Source of the DNA: Verrucomicrobiaceae bacterium
GTDB lineage: Bacteria; Verrucomicrobiota; Verrucomicrobiia; Verrucomicrobiales; Verrucomicrobiaceae
Assembly: GCA_016795365.1 (NCBI GenBank)
Contig: JAEUHN010000029.1
Location: 62,001 to 126,000 of the forward strand
Reading direction: 5' to 3'
DNA length: 64,000 bases
The notes beneath the pieces were generated by a model. It saw only the letters and a list, made by a program, of their open reading frames with translations. It did not search any database and was not told the DNA's origin. A program made the translations under genes and the position numbers. This document shows, piece after piece, positions 15,550 through 24,636 of the stretch (positions within the stretch are counted from its first letter, which is position 1; each line of letters opens with the position of its first letter).

Positions 15550-17534
15550 TCCTCCCACCCATCGCATCGCTCAAGGACGACGGCTGGCTGGCCCCGCATC
15601 GTCCTGTCCTCGTCGCTCGGCGTGATCGAGCCAGGGCTCTTCGCCTGGCACTCGCGAAGACTGGGACTCTTGCCGACTTTGCCACCGGTCACCAGCACTT
15701 CGGTCTGCATCGGGAAGCCGATGGTTCGTGGGTCTATCGTGACTGGGCACCCAATGCGCGAGCCCTCTATCTCATCGGTGAATGCAACGGCTGGCAGGAG
15801 CAGCCTGCTTTCTGCGCAACGCGTGTGAACGAGCATGGCGAGTGGGAGTTGCACATGGCTCCAGACGCCCTGCACCATGGCCAGCTCTATCGCATTCGCA
15901 TGCACTGGGAAAACGGCAGCGGCGAGCGCATGCCAGCGTGGGGTCAGCGCGTAGTGCAGGACGAACAAACCAAGGCATTCAACGCCCAGGTATGGGCACC
16001 TGCCGAACCGTTCGCCTGGAGGCACACTGCTCCACCACCCGGCCCCACCTTGATCTACGAAGCTCACGCGGGCATGGCGCAGGAGGATGCGAAGGTGAGC
16101 ACCTGGGATGAATTCCGTCGCCTCACACTCCCTCGCATCAAGGAAGCTGGCTACAACACGGTGCAACTCATGGCCGTGCAGGAGCACCCGTATTATGGGT
16201 CGTTCGGCTATCACGTCGGCTCCTTCTTTGCCACCTCGTCACGCTTTGGCACACCGGAAGAACTGAAGGCTCTCATCGACGAAGCGCATGGCATGGGCCT
16301 GCGCGTCATCATGGACCTCGTGCATTCTCATGCGGTGAAGAACGAGGTGGAAGGCATCTCCCGATACGATGGCTCGCCCTACCAGTTCTTCCACGACGGT
16401 CCGCGCGGCAATCACAGTGCCTGGGACTCGCGTTGCTTCGACTATGCCAAGCCCGAGGTGCTGCACTTCCTGCTCTCGAATGTGCGCTACTGGCTGGAGG
16501 AGTTCCGCTTCGACGGCTTCCGCTTCGATGGCGTCACCTCGATGCTTTACCTGGACCACGGCCTCGGCTCCTTGTTCACGAGTTACGATGACTACTTCGG
16601 GCCACGAGTGGATGAGGATGCACTCACCTATCTGACCCTCGCCACCCAGCTCACGCACGAGATCAATCCCCACGCCATCGCCATCGCTGAAGACGTCAGC
16701 GGCATGCCTGGACTCGGTGCCGCCACCGAAGAAGGCGGCGTCGGTTTCGATTATCGCCTGGCGATGGGCGTGCCCGACATCTGGTTCAAGCTCACCGACC
16801 TGCGCGATGAAGACTGGTCGATGAACGGGCTGTGGCACGAACTCACCAACCGCCGCGGCGATGAGCGCACCATCTCGTATGTGGAGAGCCACGATCAGGC
16901 CCTCGTCGGTGGCAAGTCCTTCATCTTCACCCTGATCGATGCCGACATGTATTGGGCCATGCACCTCGGGTCTCAAAGCCTGCGCGTGGATCGCGGCGTC
17001 GCCTTGCACAAGCTCGCCCGCCTGACCACGCTAGGCCTCGCGGCTCATGGCTACCTCAACTTCATGGGCAACGAATTCGGCCACCCCGAGTGGATCGACT
17101 TCCCTCGCGAAGGCAACGGCTGGTCCTGCGACAAAGCTCGTCGCCAGTGGAGTCTGCGCGACAATCCAGCCCTTCGCTTCAAGGGCCTGGCCGACTTCGA
17201 CCAGGCCATGCTCGGACTCGTGAGTGCCCGTTGGGATCGCACCTCCCCCAGTCTCGTCAAAGCCGATGACGGTGACAAGCTCCTCGCCTGGTTGCGTGGC
17301 GAGTTGCTCTTCGTTTGCAACTACCACACCACCAACTCCTTCGAAGGCTATGGCCTTCGCGTGCCCGAAGGTGAGTATGAACTCGTGCTCAGCACCGACG
17401 ACAGCGCGTTCGGTGGCTTTCACCGGGTGCAATCGCCGCAACGCTTCGCCACTGATGCAGATGGCTGGATTCGACTCTACCTGCCGAACCGAACAGGCCT
17501 GGTGCTGCGAACTGTTTCATCGACCGCTGCTTAA
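15546..17534 (+). CDS. glgB: 1,4-alpha-glucan branching enzyme (GH13, eukaryote-like GBE)
   Basis: The 662-residue enzyme makes alpha-1,6 branches in glycogen. An N-terminal CBM48-like domain ('VYRDWAPNARALYLIGECNGW') precedes the GH13 barrel: 'MDLVHSHAVKN', the nucleophile D328 in 'FRFDGVTSM', the acid/base E382 in 'IAEDVSGMP', and 'YVESHDQALVG'. 'LYLDHGLG', 'YLNFMGNEFGHPEWIDFPR' and the lack of a second N-terminal domain match the GBE1-type (GH13_8, common in eukaryotes) better than E. coli GlgB. It overlaps glgA by 4 bp (ATGA), a translationally coupled glycogen-synthesis pair. Confidence 0.93.
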   Translation: MILPPIASLKDDGWLAPHRPVLVARRDRARALRLALAKTGTLADFATGHQHFGLHREADGSWVYRDWAPNARALYLIGECNGWQEQPAFCATRVNEHGEWELHMAPDALHHGQLYRIRMHWENGSGERMPAWGQRVVQDEQTKAFNAQVWAPAEPFAWRHTAPPPGPTLIYEAHAGMAQEDAKVSTWDEFRRLTLPRIKEAGYNTVQLMAVQEHPYYGSFGYHVGSFFATSSRFGTPEELKALIDEAHGMGLRVIMDLVHSHAVKNEVEGISRYDGSPYQFFHDGPRGNHSAWDSRCFDYAKPEVLHFLLSNVRYWLEEFRFDGFRFDGVTSMLYLDHGLGSLFTSYDDYFGPRVDEDALTYLTLATQLTHEINPHAIAIAEDVSGMPGLGAATEEGGVGFDYRLAMGVPDIWFKLTDLRDEDWSMNGLWHELTNRRGDERTISYVESHDQALVGGKSFIFTLIDADMYWAMHLGSQSLRVDRGVALHKLARLTTLGLAAHGYLNFMGNEFGHPEWIDFPREGNGWSCDKARRQWSLRDNPALRFKGLADFDQAMLGLVSARWDRTSPSLVKADDGDKLLAWLRGELLFVCNYHTTNSFEGYGLRVPEGEYELVLSTDDSAFGGFHRVQSPQRFATDADGWIRLYLPNRTGLVLRTVSSTAA

Positions 17535-17548
17535 GCCAAAGCAGACGA

Positions 17549-18904
17549 TCAAAACAACTCCGTCATCACACTGCCATCCGTCAACGGCGTGGGACGACCA
17601 TCAGAAGCATGGTAGCTGATGCTCTTCGGCTCGTAGCCGAGCGCGGCATACATCGTGGCGTGGATGTCCGCCGGAGTCGTGGGCCGATCCTTGGGATAGG
17701 CACCGATCGCATCCGAGGAGCCAATGACTTGTCCGCCGCGAATGCCACCGCCAGCGAGCAGCACGCTGTAGCAACCTGGCCAATGATCGCGTCCGGCGTC
17801 GGCATTGATCTTCGGCGTGCGCCCAAACTCGCCCATCCACACGACGAGCGTGCTGTCGAGCAGGCCGCGTTCTTCGAGATCATCGAGCAGAGCGCAGTAT
17901 GCCTGTTCCATCGGCGGCACGAGCGTCTTGCTCAGCTTGTTGAAGTTGTCCTTGTGCGTGTCCCACGTGATCGAGGGTCCGTTCACCGTGGTGACAAATC
18001 GTGTGCCGGATTCGACGAGGCGACGCGCGAGCAAATGCGATTGCCCCCAGCTATGGCGACCATAGCGCTCGCGCACCGAGTCGGGCTCCTTGGAGAGATC
18101 AAAGGCATCCGCTGCGCTGCCGGTTTGCAGCAGCTTCGCGGCTTGTTCGTTGAAGGTGTCGATGTCCGCCGTCTGCGGCGAGGTGATGATCGGAGCAGTC
18201 TTCGACAAGTCATTGAGCAGGCCAAGGCGATCCTTCAGCCGGTCGTGCGTGAGGCTGCGATCCAGCGCGAGATCCTTCACGCGAAAGTCCTTCGCGTTCG
18301 GATCATCATCGAGCACGAACGGATCGTAACGAGTGCCGAGACAGCCACCGAACTGACCTGGCGTGAGATACACCTTGCTGTCGCAGTGCGGGAAGGGCGT
18401 GATCACATACGGCGGCACTCCTTTGCTAAAGCCATCGCGTTGCGCGAGCCAGCCGCACAGTGTGCCCACGCCGGGAATGTCCGTTGGGCTCGGATGGATG
18501 AGCGTGCTGTCCACGCGATACGGCCTGCCCACGGTGGCCCAGTGCATGCCACCATTGTGACTGCTGTGGCCGTGATACACGGAGCGCACCAGCGCCACCT
18601 TGTTCATGCGCTTCGCCATGTTCGGCAGCAACTCGGAGATGTGCAGGCCAGTGACGTTGGTTCTGATCGGCTTGTAGATGCCGCGAATTTCGGAGGTCGC
18701 GTCCGGCTTCGGGTCCCACAAGTCGATGTGACTCGGCGCGCCGCCATTGAAGATCATGATGATCGACTTCGCCTTCCCCGGACCGAATCGACCCGGCTGC
18801 AACGGCGAGCCCAACGCATTCAAGCCAAGGCCAAACAAGCCCATCGCTCCCTGGTGGAGCAGATGCCGTCGTGAGAGACGAAGCGTTGGCAGCGCGGACT
18901 TCAT
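17549..18904 (-). CDS. DUF1501 family protein with Tat-type signal
   Basis: The 451-residue protein starts with a twin-arginine-like leader ('LSRRHLLHQGAMGLFGLGL'), implying folded export. The DUF1501 domain, an alkaline-phosphatase/sulfatase-like fold of unknown reaction, fills the rest: 'IIMIFNGGAPSHIDLWDPKP', 'RVDSTLIHPSPTDIPGVG', 'LLDSTLVVWMGEFGRTPKIN', 'GRDHWPGCYSVLLAGGG' and 'DIHATMYAALGYEP'. In planctomycetes and verrucomicrobia it usually pairs with a DUF1549/DUF1553 cytochrome-like gene; none is adjacent here. The 42-base gap to the upstream kinase gene on the same strand leaves cotranscription possible. Confidence 0.9.
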   Translation of the reverse strand: MKSALPTLRLSRRHLLHQGAMGLFGLGLNALGSPLQPGRFGPGKAKSIIMIFNGGAPSHIDLWDPKPDATSEIRGIYKPIRTNVTGLHISELLPNMAKRMNKVALVRSVYHGHSSHNGGMHWATVGRPYRVDSTLIHPSPTDIPGVGTLCGWLAQRDGFSKGVPPYVITPFPHCDSKVYLTPGQFGGCLGTRYDPFVLDDDPNAKDFRVKDLALDRSLTHDRLKDRLGLLNDLSKTAPIITSPQTADIDTFNEQAAKLLQTGSAADAFDLSKEPDSVRERYGRHSWGQSHLLARRLVESGTRFVTTVNGPSITWDTHKDNFNKLSKTLVPPMEQAYCALLDDLEERGLLDSTLVVWMGEFGRTPKINADAGRDHWPGCYSVLLAGGGIRGGQVIGSSDAIGAYPKDRPTTPADIHATMYAALGYEPKSISYHASDGRPTPLTDGSVMTELF

Positions 18905-18946
18905 GTGACTGCAAACCTACGTCTGGAGCGGCATGATCTTGCCCGA

Positions 18947-20842
18947 TCACTTGTCCGTCATCGGATCGAGCGCACGCGGTGTGGTTTTCACATTGAGATC
19001 GAGCACCACGCGGAAACCGAAGTTCGCCTGCGCTCTGCCAGGTCGTGTGCCGAGATGAAAATCAGGCCTCGCCTGCCTCGCCGTGCCGGTCGCCCAGGAG
19101 CCGCCGCGCACGCCGAAGAGGATCGTGCTGCCATCGCCCAAGCTGTCGGGCGCGGGCGTGTCCACCCACTCGGAGATGTTGCCAAAAACATCATACAAAC
19201 CAAGCGCGTTGGGCTGAAAGCTGCCCACTGGCGCCGTTCGAGGGAAAGGATCGCGGCGCGAGAAGTAAGGCGCGTCGCTCGGCCAGGGCTGCACTTCGGG
19301 TCCTTCGATACCTGCGAAGTTCGCCTTCGCTTCGGCGTCCTCGCGCTGCCAGTTTGTTTCGTCGTAGGCAACCAATGCGGTCCACTCCTTGTCGTTCGGC
19401 AGGCGGTAGGAGTGCTTCGACGTGATGCGGCCTTCGTTGCGTTCCTTCCAGGTAAGCCAGGCGCAAAACAAACGCGCGTCCACCAAATCGACTCCGCACA
19501 CGGGATCGGTCGGCGTCTGTGCGAAACCGGGATTGTCCCAGGTGCTGATCTTGTCTGTAGTCTCCTCATTACGGCTGCGCTTGCGGAAACCCGCCTGCTG
19601 TCGTCGTGGATTCGCAGCACCGAGCCGCCAGTCCGGCAGCACCGCGTTCTCCGCATTGCTGAACTCACGATAATCGCGCACCCGTGTCTCCCAGATGCTG
19701 ACCAGCAGCGAGTGCTTCGGCAGCGGCACGAACTTCATGCCCAGGCTGTTCTCCCAGGGTTTCTCCTTGGTCGCACGCGCGGGTTTGGCAAAGACGGGCT
19801 TGGCTGCTGCGGCCTGTCGCTTCATCACAAACCATGCCCCCAAGGCACCGCCAATCACCAGCACGCCGAGCGCCGCAGCGATCAGCATCATGACATGAGA
19901 ACGACGACGACGCGTGTCATGCGCGAGCGCAATCTTCTTCACCGCTGACGCAAGCTCTGCCACCGACGCCGTGCGTCGCTCAGGATCATCCGCGAGGGCT
20001 TCGCCGATCACCGAGTCGATGCGCTTGTCGATGTCGATGCGCTGCGAGAGCGGTGTGAACTGCCCCATCGGCACCGCGCCCGCGAGCAGCTCATAGAGCA
20101 GCACGCCGAGTGCATACACATCACTGCGCGTGTCCGCCTTGTCCGCCTGTCGCGTGACCTCCGGCGCGATGTAGTAGGGCGTGCCGAAGGTGTCGCGCGT
20201 CTGCGTGAAGCCATACCAGTGCGATGAATCGACGAGCGTCTTCGCCAAGCCAAAGTCCGCAACCTTCACCGTGCCATCGCTGCCCACGAGGATGTTCGCA
20301 GGCTTGATGTCGCGATGCACAATGCCGCGCTCATGGGCGTGCGCGATGCCAGCACACACCTTGTCGAAGATCTCAAACGCCCGCGCTGGCTCCAGTCGCT
20401 GCCCTTTCATGAGACGACGTAAATCACAACCATCGACGAACTCGCTCACGAGGTAGTGCCGACCATCCAACGATTCGCCCTGGTCCAGCACGCGCACGAC
20501 GTTCGCGTGATCAAGCTGCGACATCGCGCTGACTTCGTTTTCAAATCGAGCCGTCACCTCGGGATCGCGTGTGAGCCGACCTGCGACCACTTTGATCGCG
20601 ACGATCTTCTCGTCGATCAGCCGCCGCGCGCGATACACCTCGCCCATGCCGCCACCGCCGATGAGTTCCTGCACCTCGTAGCCATCAATGACGAGCGCAA
20701 CGGCTTCCTTCTCAGCAGGCGCTTCATCGAGCAAATCGAGCAATCCCGACTTCACGTTCTTCGCCACGCACGACGGGCACAAGCCACCGATGAGCAGGTT
20801 CTCATCCTGCTCGCAGCCGCATCTGGGACAAGCCTTCGTCAT
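18947..20842 (-). CDS. membrane Ser/Thr protein kinase with Zn-ribbon and C-terminal FGE-like domain
   Basis: Domains in order in this 631-residue protein: a zinc ribbon (C5xxC8...C22xxC25); a Hanks-type kinase with glycine loop 'IGGGGMGEVY' (61-70), catalytic Lys84, HRDIKPAN (176-183) and DFG (196-198); one membrane helix ('MMLIAAALGVLVIGGALGAW', around 315-340); and an external formylglycine-generating-enzyme-like domain ('NSLGMKFVPLPKHSLLVSIW', 'GNISEWVDTP', 'VRGGSWATGTARQARPDF'). All kinase residues are present. The FGE part lacks the active-site cysteines normally found after RGGSW, so it is probably a sensor or binding domain. It overlaps the sigma-factor stop by 1 bp, so the two form an operon. 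Confidence 0.92.
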   Translation of the reverse strand: MTKACPRCGCEQDENLLIGGLCPSCVAKNVKSGLLDLLDEAPAEKEAVALVIDGYEVQELIGGGGMGEVYRARRLIDEKIVAIKVVAGRLTRDPEVTARFENEVSAMSQLDHANVVRVLDQGESLDGRHYLVSEFVDGCDLRRLMKGQRLEPARAFEIFDKVCAGIAHAHERGIVHRDIKPANILVGSDGTVKVADFGLAKTLVDSSHWYGFTQTRDTFGTPYYIAPEVTRQADKADTRSDVYALGVLLYELLAGAVPMGQFTPLSQRIDIDKRIDSVIGEALADDPERRTASVAELASAVKKIALAHDTRRRRSHVMMLIAAALGVLVIGGALGAWFVMKRQAAAAKPVFAKPARATKEKPWENSLGMKFVPLPKHSLLVSIWETRVRDYREFSNAENAVLPDWRLGAANPRRQQAGFRKRSRNEETTDKISTWDNPGFAQTPTDPVCGVDLVDARLFCAWLTWKERNEGRITSKHSYRLPNDKEWTALVAYDETNWQREDAEAKANFAGIEGPEVQPWPSDAPYFSRRDPFPRTAPVGSFQPNALGLYDVFGNISEWVDTPAPDSLGDGSTILFGVRGGSWATGTARQARPDFHLGTRPGRAQANFGFRVVLDLNVKTTPRALDPMTDK

Positions 20843-21549
20843 TAGTCCGAGCCCAGCACCGTGAGCAGATACCGCAGTTCCGTTTCCACATCGCCTCCGT
20901 TGTCGAGCGTCGTCGCCACCTCGGCGCGCAATTCATCGGCGAGGCGTTTCCTCGCGCGATGCATTTCGATTTTCACATGGCCTTCCGTCATGCCCAGAGC
21001 AGCCCCGATCTCGGCGTAAGGTTTCAACAATTCTGGATTCGCGAGTCCTGACTTCAGCGCATCGAACAATGCCATGCGCCCACGCGACTCGAAGTGCGCC
21101 TGTATCCGATCCATCGCCCGCCGCAGCACCGACCACGCCCAGCGTCGATCAAACCACGCATCTGCTGTGTCCGGCGCGCTTGGCACATCGAAGGACTCCA
21201 TGTCATCCATGGAGACCATCGCCAGCCCACCACCGCGCTTCTGCCGCGCCGCATCACGCCGTGCATTGGACAAATGATTGCGCACTGACTGCATGATGTA
21301 ACTGCGCAGCCGCCCGCGCTCCGGTGCCACCTTGTGCAGATCACCTTTCACAATGAAGTCCGCTAGGAACTCCTGCGTGAAGTCCCGCGCCTCCTCGCGC
21401 TCACAGCCCAATGCGCGCAGATAGGTGTAAATCGCTGGCCAGTAAGCCGTGCAGATGTCCTCCAGCGCGTCGCGAGACTCCGGCGCATCGGTTTGCGCTG
21501 CGAGGACTTGGGTCCAGGCCGTGGGGGGGAAAGGAGCGCGTGAGGGCAT
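20842..21549 (-). CDS. ECF-type RNA polymerase sigma factor
   Basis: The 235-residue protein has sigma region 2 ('DICTAYWPAIYTYLRALG', 'EEARDFTQEFLADFIVKG', 'RLRSYIMQSVRNHLSNARRDA') and region 4 ('YAEIGAALGMTEGHVKIEMHRARKRLADELR'), separated by a ~55-residue linker. It is of the large ECF group that PVC bacteria pair with Ser/Thr kinases and not with anti-sigma factors. The ATG at 21549 (MPSRAPFPPTAW) is preferred over 21579 because family members start this way and a G-rich stretch precedes it. The kinase start overlaps its stop codon (TAATG), so the kinase probably controls this sigma factor or shares its output. Confidence 0.9.
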   Translation of the reverse strand: MPSRAPFPPTAWTQVLAAQTDAPESRDALEDICTAYWPAIYTYLRALGCEREEARDFTQEFLADFIVKGDLHKVAPERGRLRSYIMQSVRNHLSNARRDAARQKRGGGLAMVSMDDMESFDVPSAPDTADAWFDRRWAWSVLRRAMDRIQAHFESRGRMALFDALKSGLANPELLKPYAEIGAALGMTEGHVKIEMHRARKRLADELRAEVATTLDNGGDVETELRYLLTVLGSD

Positions 21550-21603
21550 GACGCCCCCACTGTGCCCTGATCGCACCACCGGGCAACCTGCGGCGCACGC
21601 CGA

Positions 21604-24600
21604 TTACTGTGCCTGCACTTTGAAGAATGCCGCGTTGTCCGGCGAGGTGAACTTGAACTCCACCTTGCCCTGGCCGTTGATGGTGCATTGTGGCGCGGTC
21701 ATGGGCAGCGCGGTAAAAGTGGTGAGGTTGGCGCTCTTTTGCACGCCGATGGTGAGCGTGAACTCGCCCGTAGTCGGATTCTTCGAGAGCAGCGGAGCGC
21801 CCACGTTGAGCGCCTGCAACTGCGACTGGGTGAAGAGGCTGTAAGCATTCGGATCGCTGGTCACGTCGTTGCGCCCGAGCGTGCGGCTATCGGTGACTTG
21901 AGCGGATGTGAAGAGTCCGTAGTCGTTCGGATGGTAAAGGATCAAGTTCATGCCGTCCGCGCGGTTCTGATCGTATTGCGAAGAGGTGTAGAGGCTGAAG
22001 GCATTCGGGTTGTTGATGACTGAGTTCTGCCCCGCGATGTAGCGTGCGTCGTATTGCGCCTGACTGTAAAGCCCAGCGCCATTCGCACTGGAGTAGTAGA
22101 GCGAAACCATGTCTGGCTGGCTCACCTGCCAGTCGAAGCCGAAGGGTGCCATCTGCACCTCGCTGGCATCATTGAGACCATCGTTGTCGAAGTCATGTGC
22201 ATAGTCCACCGCGACGGCGTTGAGCGACACCACATAGTCCGGTGTGTGCGTCGGATCAGTGCTCTGAATCCGCAGGCTCGCGGTCTTGAGGCCGACGCTT
22301 TGTCCTGAGAACCCGACGGTGAATGTGGTGCTGCCCGTGAGAGCTGCCACTGGCGTGGACGGCGGTGAGGTCACGCTGAACAGGCTCGCGTGCGGCCCGG
22401 TGACGCTGACGAGCGGCGCGCCTGTGAGATCGAGCTGCCAGGGGCCCGTGTTCTTGATGGTGAAGGTGAGGCTGCTCGTATTGCCGACGATGACCGGACT
22501 GAAGCTGCGAGTGCCGCCGTCCATGACGCCGGTTCCTGCTGGCTGCTCCAGTTCCATGTGAGGGTAGAGCGGGCCGAGTCCAGTCACGACATAGGCCGCG
22601 CCAGAAGTTGGCGCGAGTTCGTCAGGGGTTCCATTCACGCCGCTGTTGCTGCTGTCCTCTTCCCACGAGCCAAAAATCGCCGTGTCGCCCGAGATGGCCA
22701 CACTCACGCCAAAACGGTCTTCCGTATCCGTGTTGGATGCCTTCACATAGGCCTGCTGGCTCCAGGTGCTGCCATTGCGGACAAAGACGTAACCAGCGCC
22801 CGAATAGTGAGCGAGTTCATCTGGCGTTGAGTTGATTCCCGTGCCACTGCTGCTCTCATTCGGGGCTCCAACGACGATCGTCTCCCCCGAGATGGCCACC
22901 GCAGCGCCAAAGATGTCGCTACTGCTGGGATTAGAGGCTTTCAGAAACGCCTGCTGGCTCCAGGCGGCCCCATTGCGCACAAAAACATACGCCGCGCCCG
23001 CGCCGCCGGTCAGCTCGTCGGGCGTTGGATTGACGCCCCCCATGCTCGTTTTTTCCGATGAAGCGCCCACCACGGCGGTATCCCCCGAGATGCCCACACT
23101 GATACCAAACAGATCGCTCGTGCCGGGGTTCGAAGCCTTGAGAAAGGCCTGCTGGCTCCAGGTATTCCCGTTGCGAACAAAGATGTAAGCTGCTCCTGCC
23201 CTGCTGCTTATTTCATCGGGCGCAGGGTTCACCCCGGCAGCACCCGTGTCCTCATTTATCGCACCCACGATCATCGTATCTCCGGAGATGGAGACCGCTT
23301 CGCCAAATTGATCAGTCAGGCCCGGATTGGACGCCTTCAGGTAGGCCTGCTGGCTCCATGTATTTCCGTTGCGGACGAACACATAAGCCGCGCCCGAGTT
23401 GGGGAGATTATTGCTGTCAGGCGGGTTCACGCCAGCGCCGGAGCCATCCTCGTTGTATGCTCCCACCACGATGGTGTTGCCCGAAATGGCTAGTCCAATG
23501 CCAAAAAGATCCTGAGACTCGCTGTTGTAGGCCTTCAGGTAGGCCTGCGGGCTCCAGGTATTACCAGTGCGGGTAAACACATAGGCTGCGCCAGCCGAAG
23601 GAGCCAACTCGTCCACTGGCGGATTGATCCCCGCTCCGCTGCCGTCCTCCCCCTCAGCACTCACCACCACGGTATCTCCAGAGATCGCCACCCTGCGGCC
23701 GAAGTAGTCGTCGGCCCCGGCATTGAACGCTTTCAGATAGGCCTGGAGAGTCCATGTGTTGCCACTGCGGACGAAGACATACGCAGCCCCTGCATCAGTG
23801 GCCAGTTCGTCGGGCACCGAGTTCACTGCGGTCGTGCTGCTGTCTTCTCCGGATGCCCCCACGACCATCGTATTGCCCGAGATCGCCACCGAAACACCAA
23901 AGATGTCCACTGAATCCGGGTTCGACGCCTTCACATACGCCTGCTGCGCGATGGGATCGATAGTGATCGGGTAGCGCGCCTCGCGTTCATCCACGAGCAG
24001 TCGCACACCATCGCTCACTGGTTCAAAGCGTGAGCGCAGCACCCTGCCCTCGGCATCCCACACCTTCAGTCCTGAGTAGTTCAACACCGTGGCTCCGGCA
24101 TCGTTTTGGAACTGCACGCCCAGCGCATCGCTCGTGATCACAGGCTTCAAACTGCCGCGCACGCCGAGTGTGAAGGCCAGCTCTGCGGTGCTGGTGGACA
24201 CAGGCCGCTGCTTCACCGTGAACCCATGCTCAAGCCCACGCTGATCATTGACGAACCACTCCTGCACCATCGCATCCCATTGATAGGTCAAACGCTGGCC
24301 CTCAGCCTGCGCAGCAGGCGTGTCGCTCATCGCACGCTCTTCATCAGCGAAGCCGTAGCTCTTCAATTCCAGCCCCCACTGCCAACCACCTTCTTTCGGC
24401 TGCGTCGTGAACCCACGCCCATCAAACTTCGTTTTCCACTGCTGACCAGGATTCATCGCTTCATAGCCCGCCGCTGTCCTTTGAAACCCATGCCGCCATG
24501 CATCGTGAGCTGCACGGACTTCAGCCCACGTGGAAGCATCCACGGAGCTGCTGGGGGGAACTGGCAGGTCAGGGGCAGCGGATGCTGTGATAGAAAGGGA

Positions 24601-24636
24601 CAGCGCAACAAGGAAGAAGCGAATGGACAGTTTCAT
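21604..24636 (-). CDS. secreted FG-GAP repeat protein with choice-of-anchor-like domain
   Basis: This 1010-residue exported protein starts with a signal peptide (MKLSIRFFLVALSLSITASA). After ~210 residues of unassigned beta-rich sequence it has seven tandem 66-residue FG-GAP-type units ('DIFGVSVAISGNTMVVGA ... GAAYVFVRSGNTWTLQ') expected to form a seven-bladed propeller. An Ig/ASPM-like 'choice-of-anchor' domain follows ('PVIVGNTSSLTFTIKNTG'), then a calcium-site-like 'DFDNDGLNDASE' and a C-terminal set of ~26-residue repeats ('DPNAYSLFTQSQLQ'). Codon 24636 is chosen for its signal peptide. A surface-exposed or adhesive role is inferred; no enzyme motif is visible. Confidence 0.88.
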   Translation of the reverse strand: MKLSIRFFLVALSLSITASAAPDLPVPPSSSVDASTWAEVRAAHDAWRHGFQRTAAGYEAMNPGQQWKTKFDGRGFTTQPKEGGWQWGLELKSYGFADEERAMSDTPAAQAEGQRLTYQWDAMVQEWFVNDQRGLEHGFTVKQRPVSTSTAELAFTLGVRGSLKPVITSDALGVQFQNDAGATVLNYSGLKVWDAEGRVLRSRFEPVSDGVRLLVDEREARYPITIDPIAQQAYVKASNPDSVDIFGVSVAISGNTMVVGASGEDSSTTAVNSVPDELATDAGAAYVFVRSGNTWTLQAYLKAFNAGADDYFGRRVAISGDTVVVSAEGEDGSGAGINPPVDELAPSAGAAYVFTRTGNTWSPQAYLKAYNSESQDLFGIGLAISGNTIVVGAYNEDGSGAGVNPPDSNNLPNSGAAYVFVRNGNTWSQQAYLKASNPGLTDQFGEAVSISGDTMIVGAINEDTGAAGVNPAPDEISSRAGAAYIFVRNGNTWSQQAFLKASNPGTSDLFGISVGISGDTAVVGASSEKTSMGGVNPTPDELTGGAGAAYVFVRNGAAWSQQAFLKASNPSSSDIFGAAVAISGETIVVGAPNESSSGTGINSTPDELAHYSGAGYVFVRNGSTWSQQAYVKASNTDTEDRFGVSVAISGDTAIFGSWEEDSSNSGVNGTPDELAPTSGAAYVVTGLGPLYPHMELEQPAGTGVMDGGTRSFSPVIVGNTSSLTFTIKNTGPWQLDLTGAPLVSVTGPHASLFSVTSPPSTPVAALTGSTTFTVGFSGQSVGLKTASLRIQSTDPTHTPDYVVSLNAVAVDYAHDFDNDGLNDASEVQMAPFGFDWQVSQPDMVSLYYSSANGAGLYSQAQYDARYIAGQNSVINNPNAFSLYTSSQYDQNRADGMNLILYHPNDYGLFTSAQVTDSRTLGRNDVTSDPNAYSLFTQSQLQALNVGAPLLSKNPTTGEFTLTIGVQKSANLTTFTALPMTAPQCTINGQGKVEFKFTSPDNAAFFKVQAQ
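22575..23942 (-). repeat. seven 198-bp tandem repeats encoding FG-GAP propeller blades
   Basis: Each unit encodes 66 residues starting AYxKAxN and ending NTWSxQ. Protein identity between units is high, especially at 'FGxxVAISGxTxVVGA' and 'GAAYVFVRxGNTW', while acidic loops differ. The seventh unit is slightly shortened. Such near-identical DNA repeats allow copy-number change by recombination. Confidence 0.85.

Noticed and set aside
16239-17009. 256-residue open frame on the minus strand
   Set aside because: Antisense to the branching enzyme gene; no motif.
17609-18874. 421-residue open frame on the plus strand
   Set aside because: Mirror of the DUF1501 gene; Ala/Arg/His-rich composition typical of a shadow frame.
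22575-23942. Regular 198-bp repeats considered as a CRISPR-like or satellite array
   Set aside because: The period is an exact multiple of three, the frame is open throughout and the units encode FG-GAP propeller blades.
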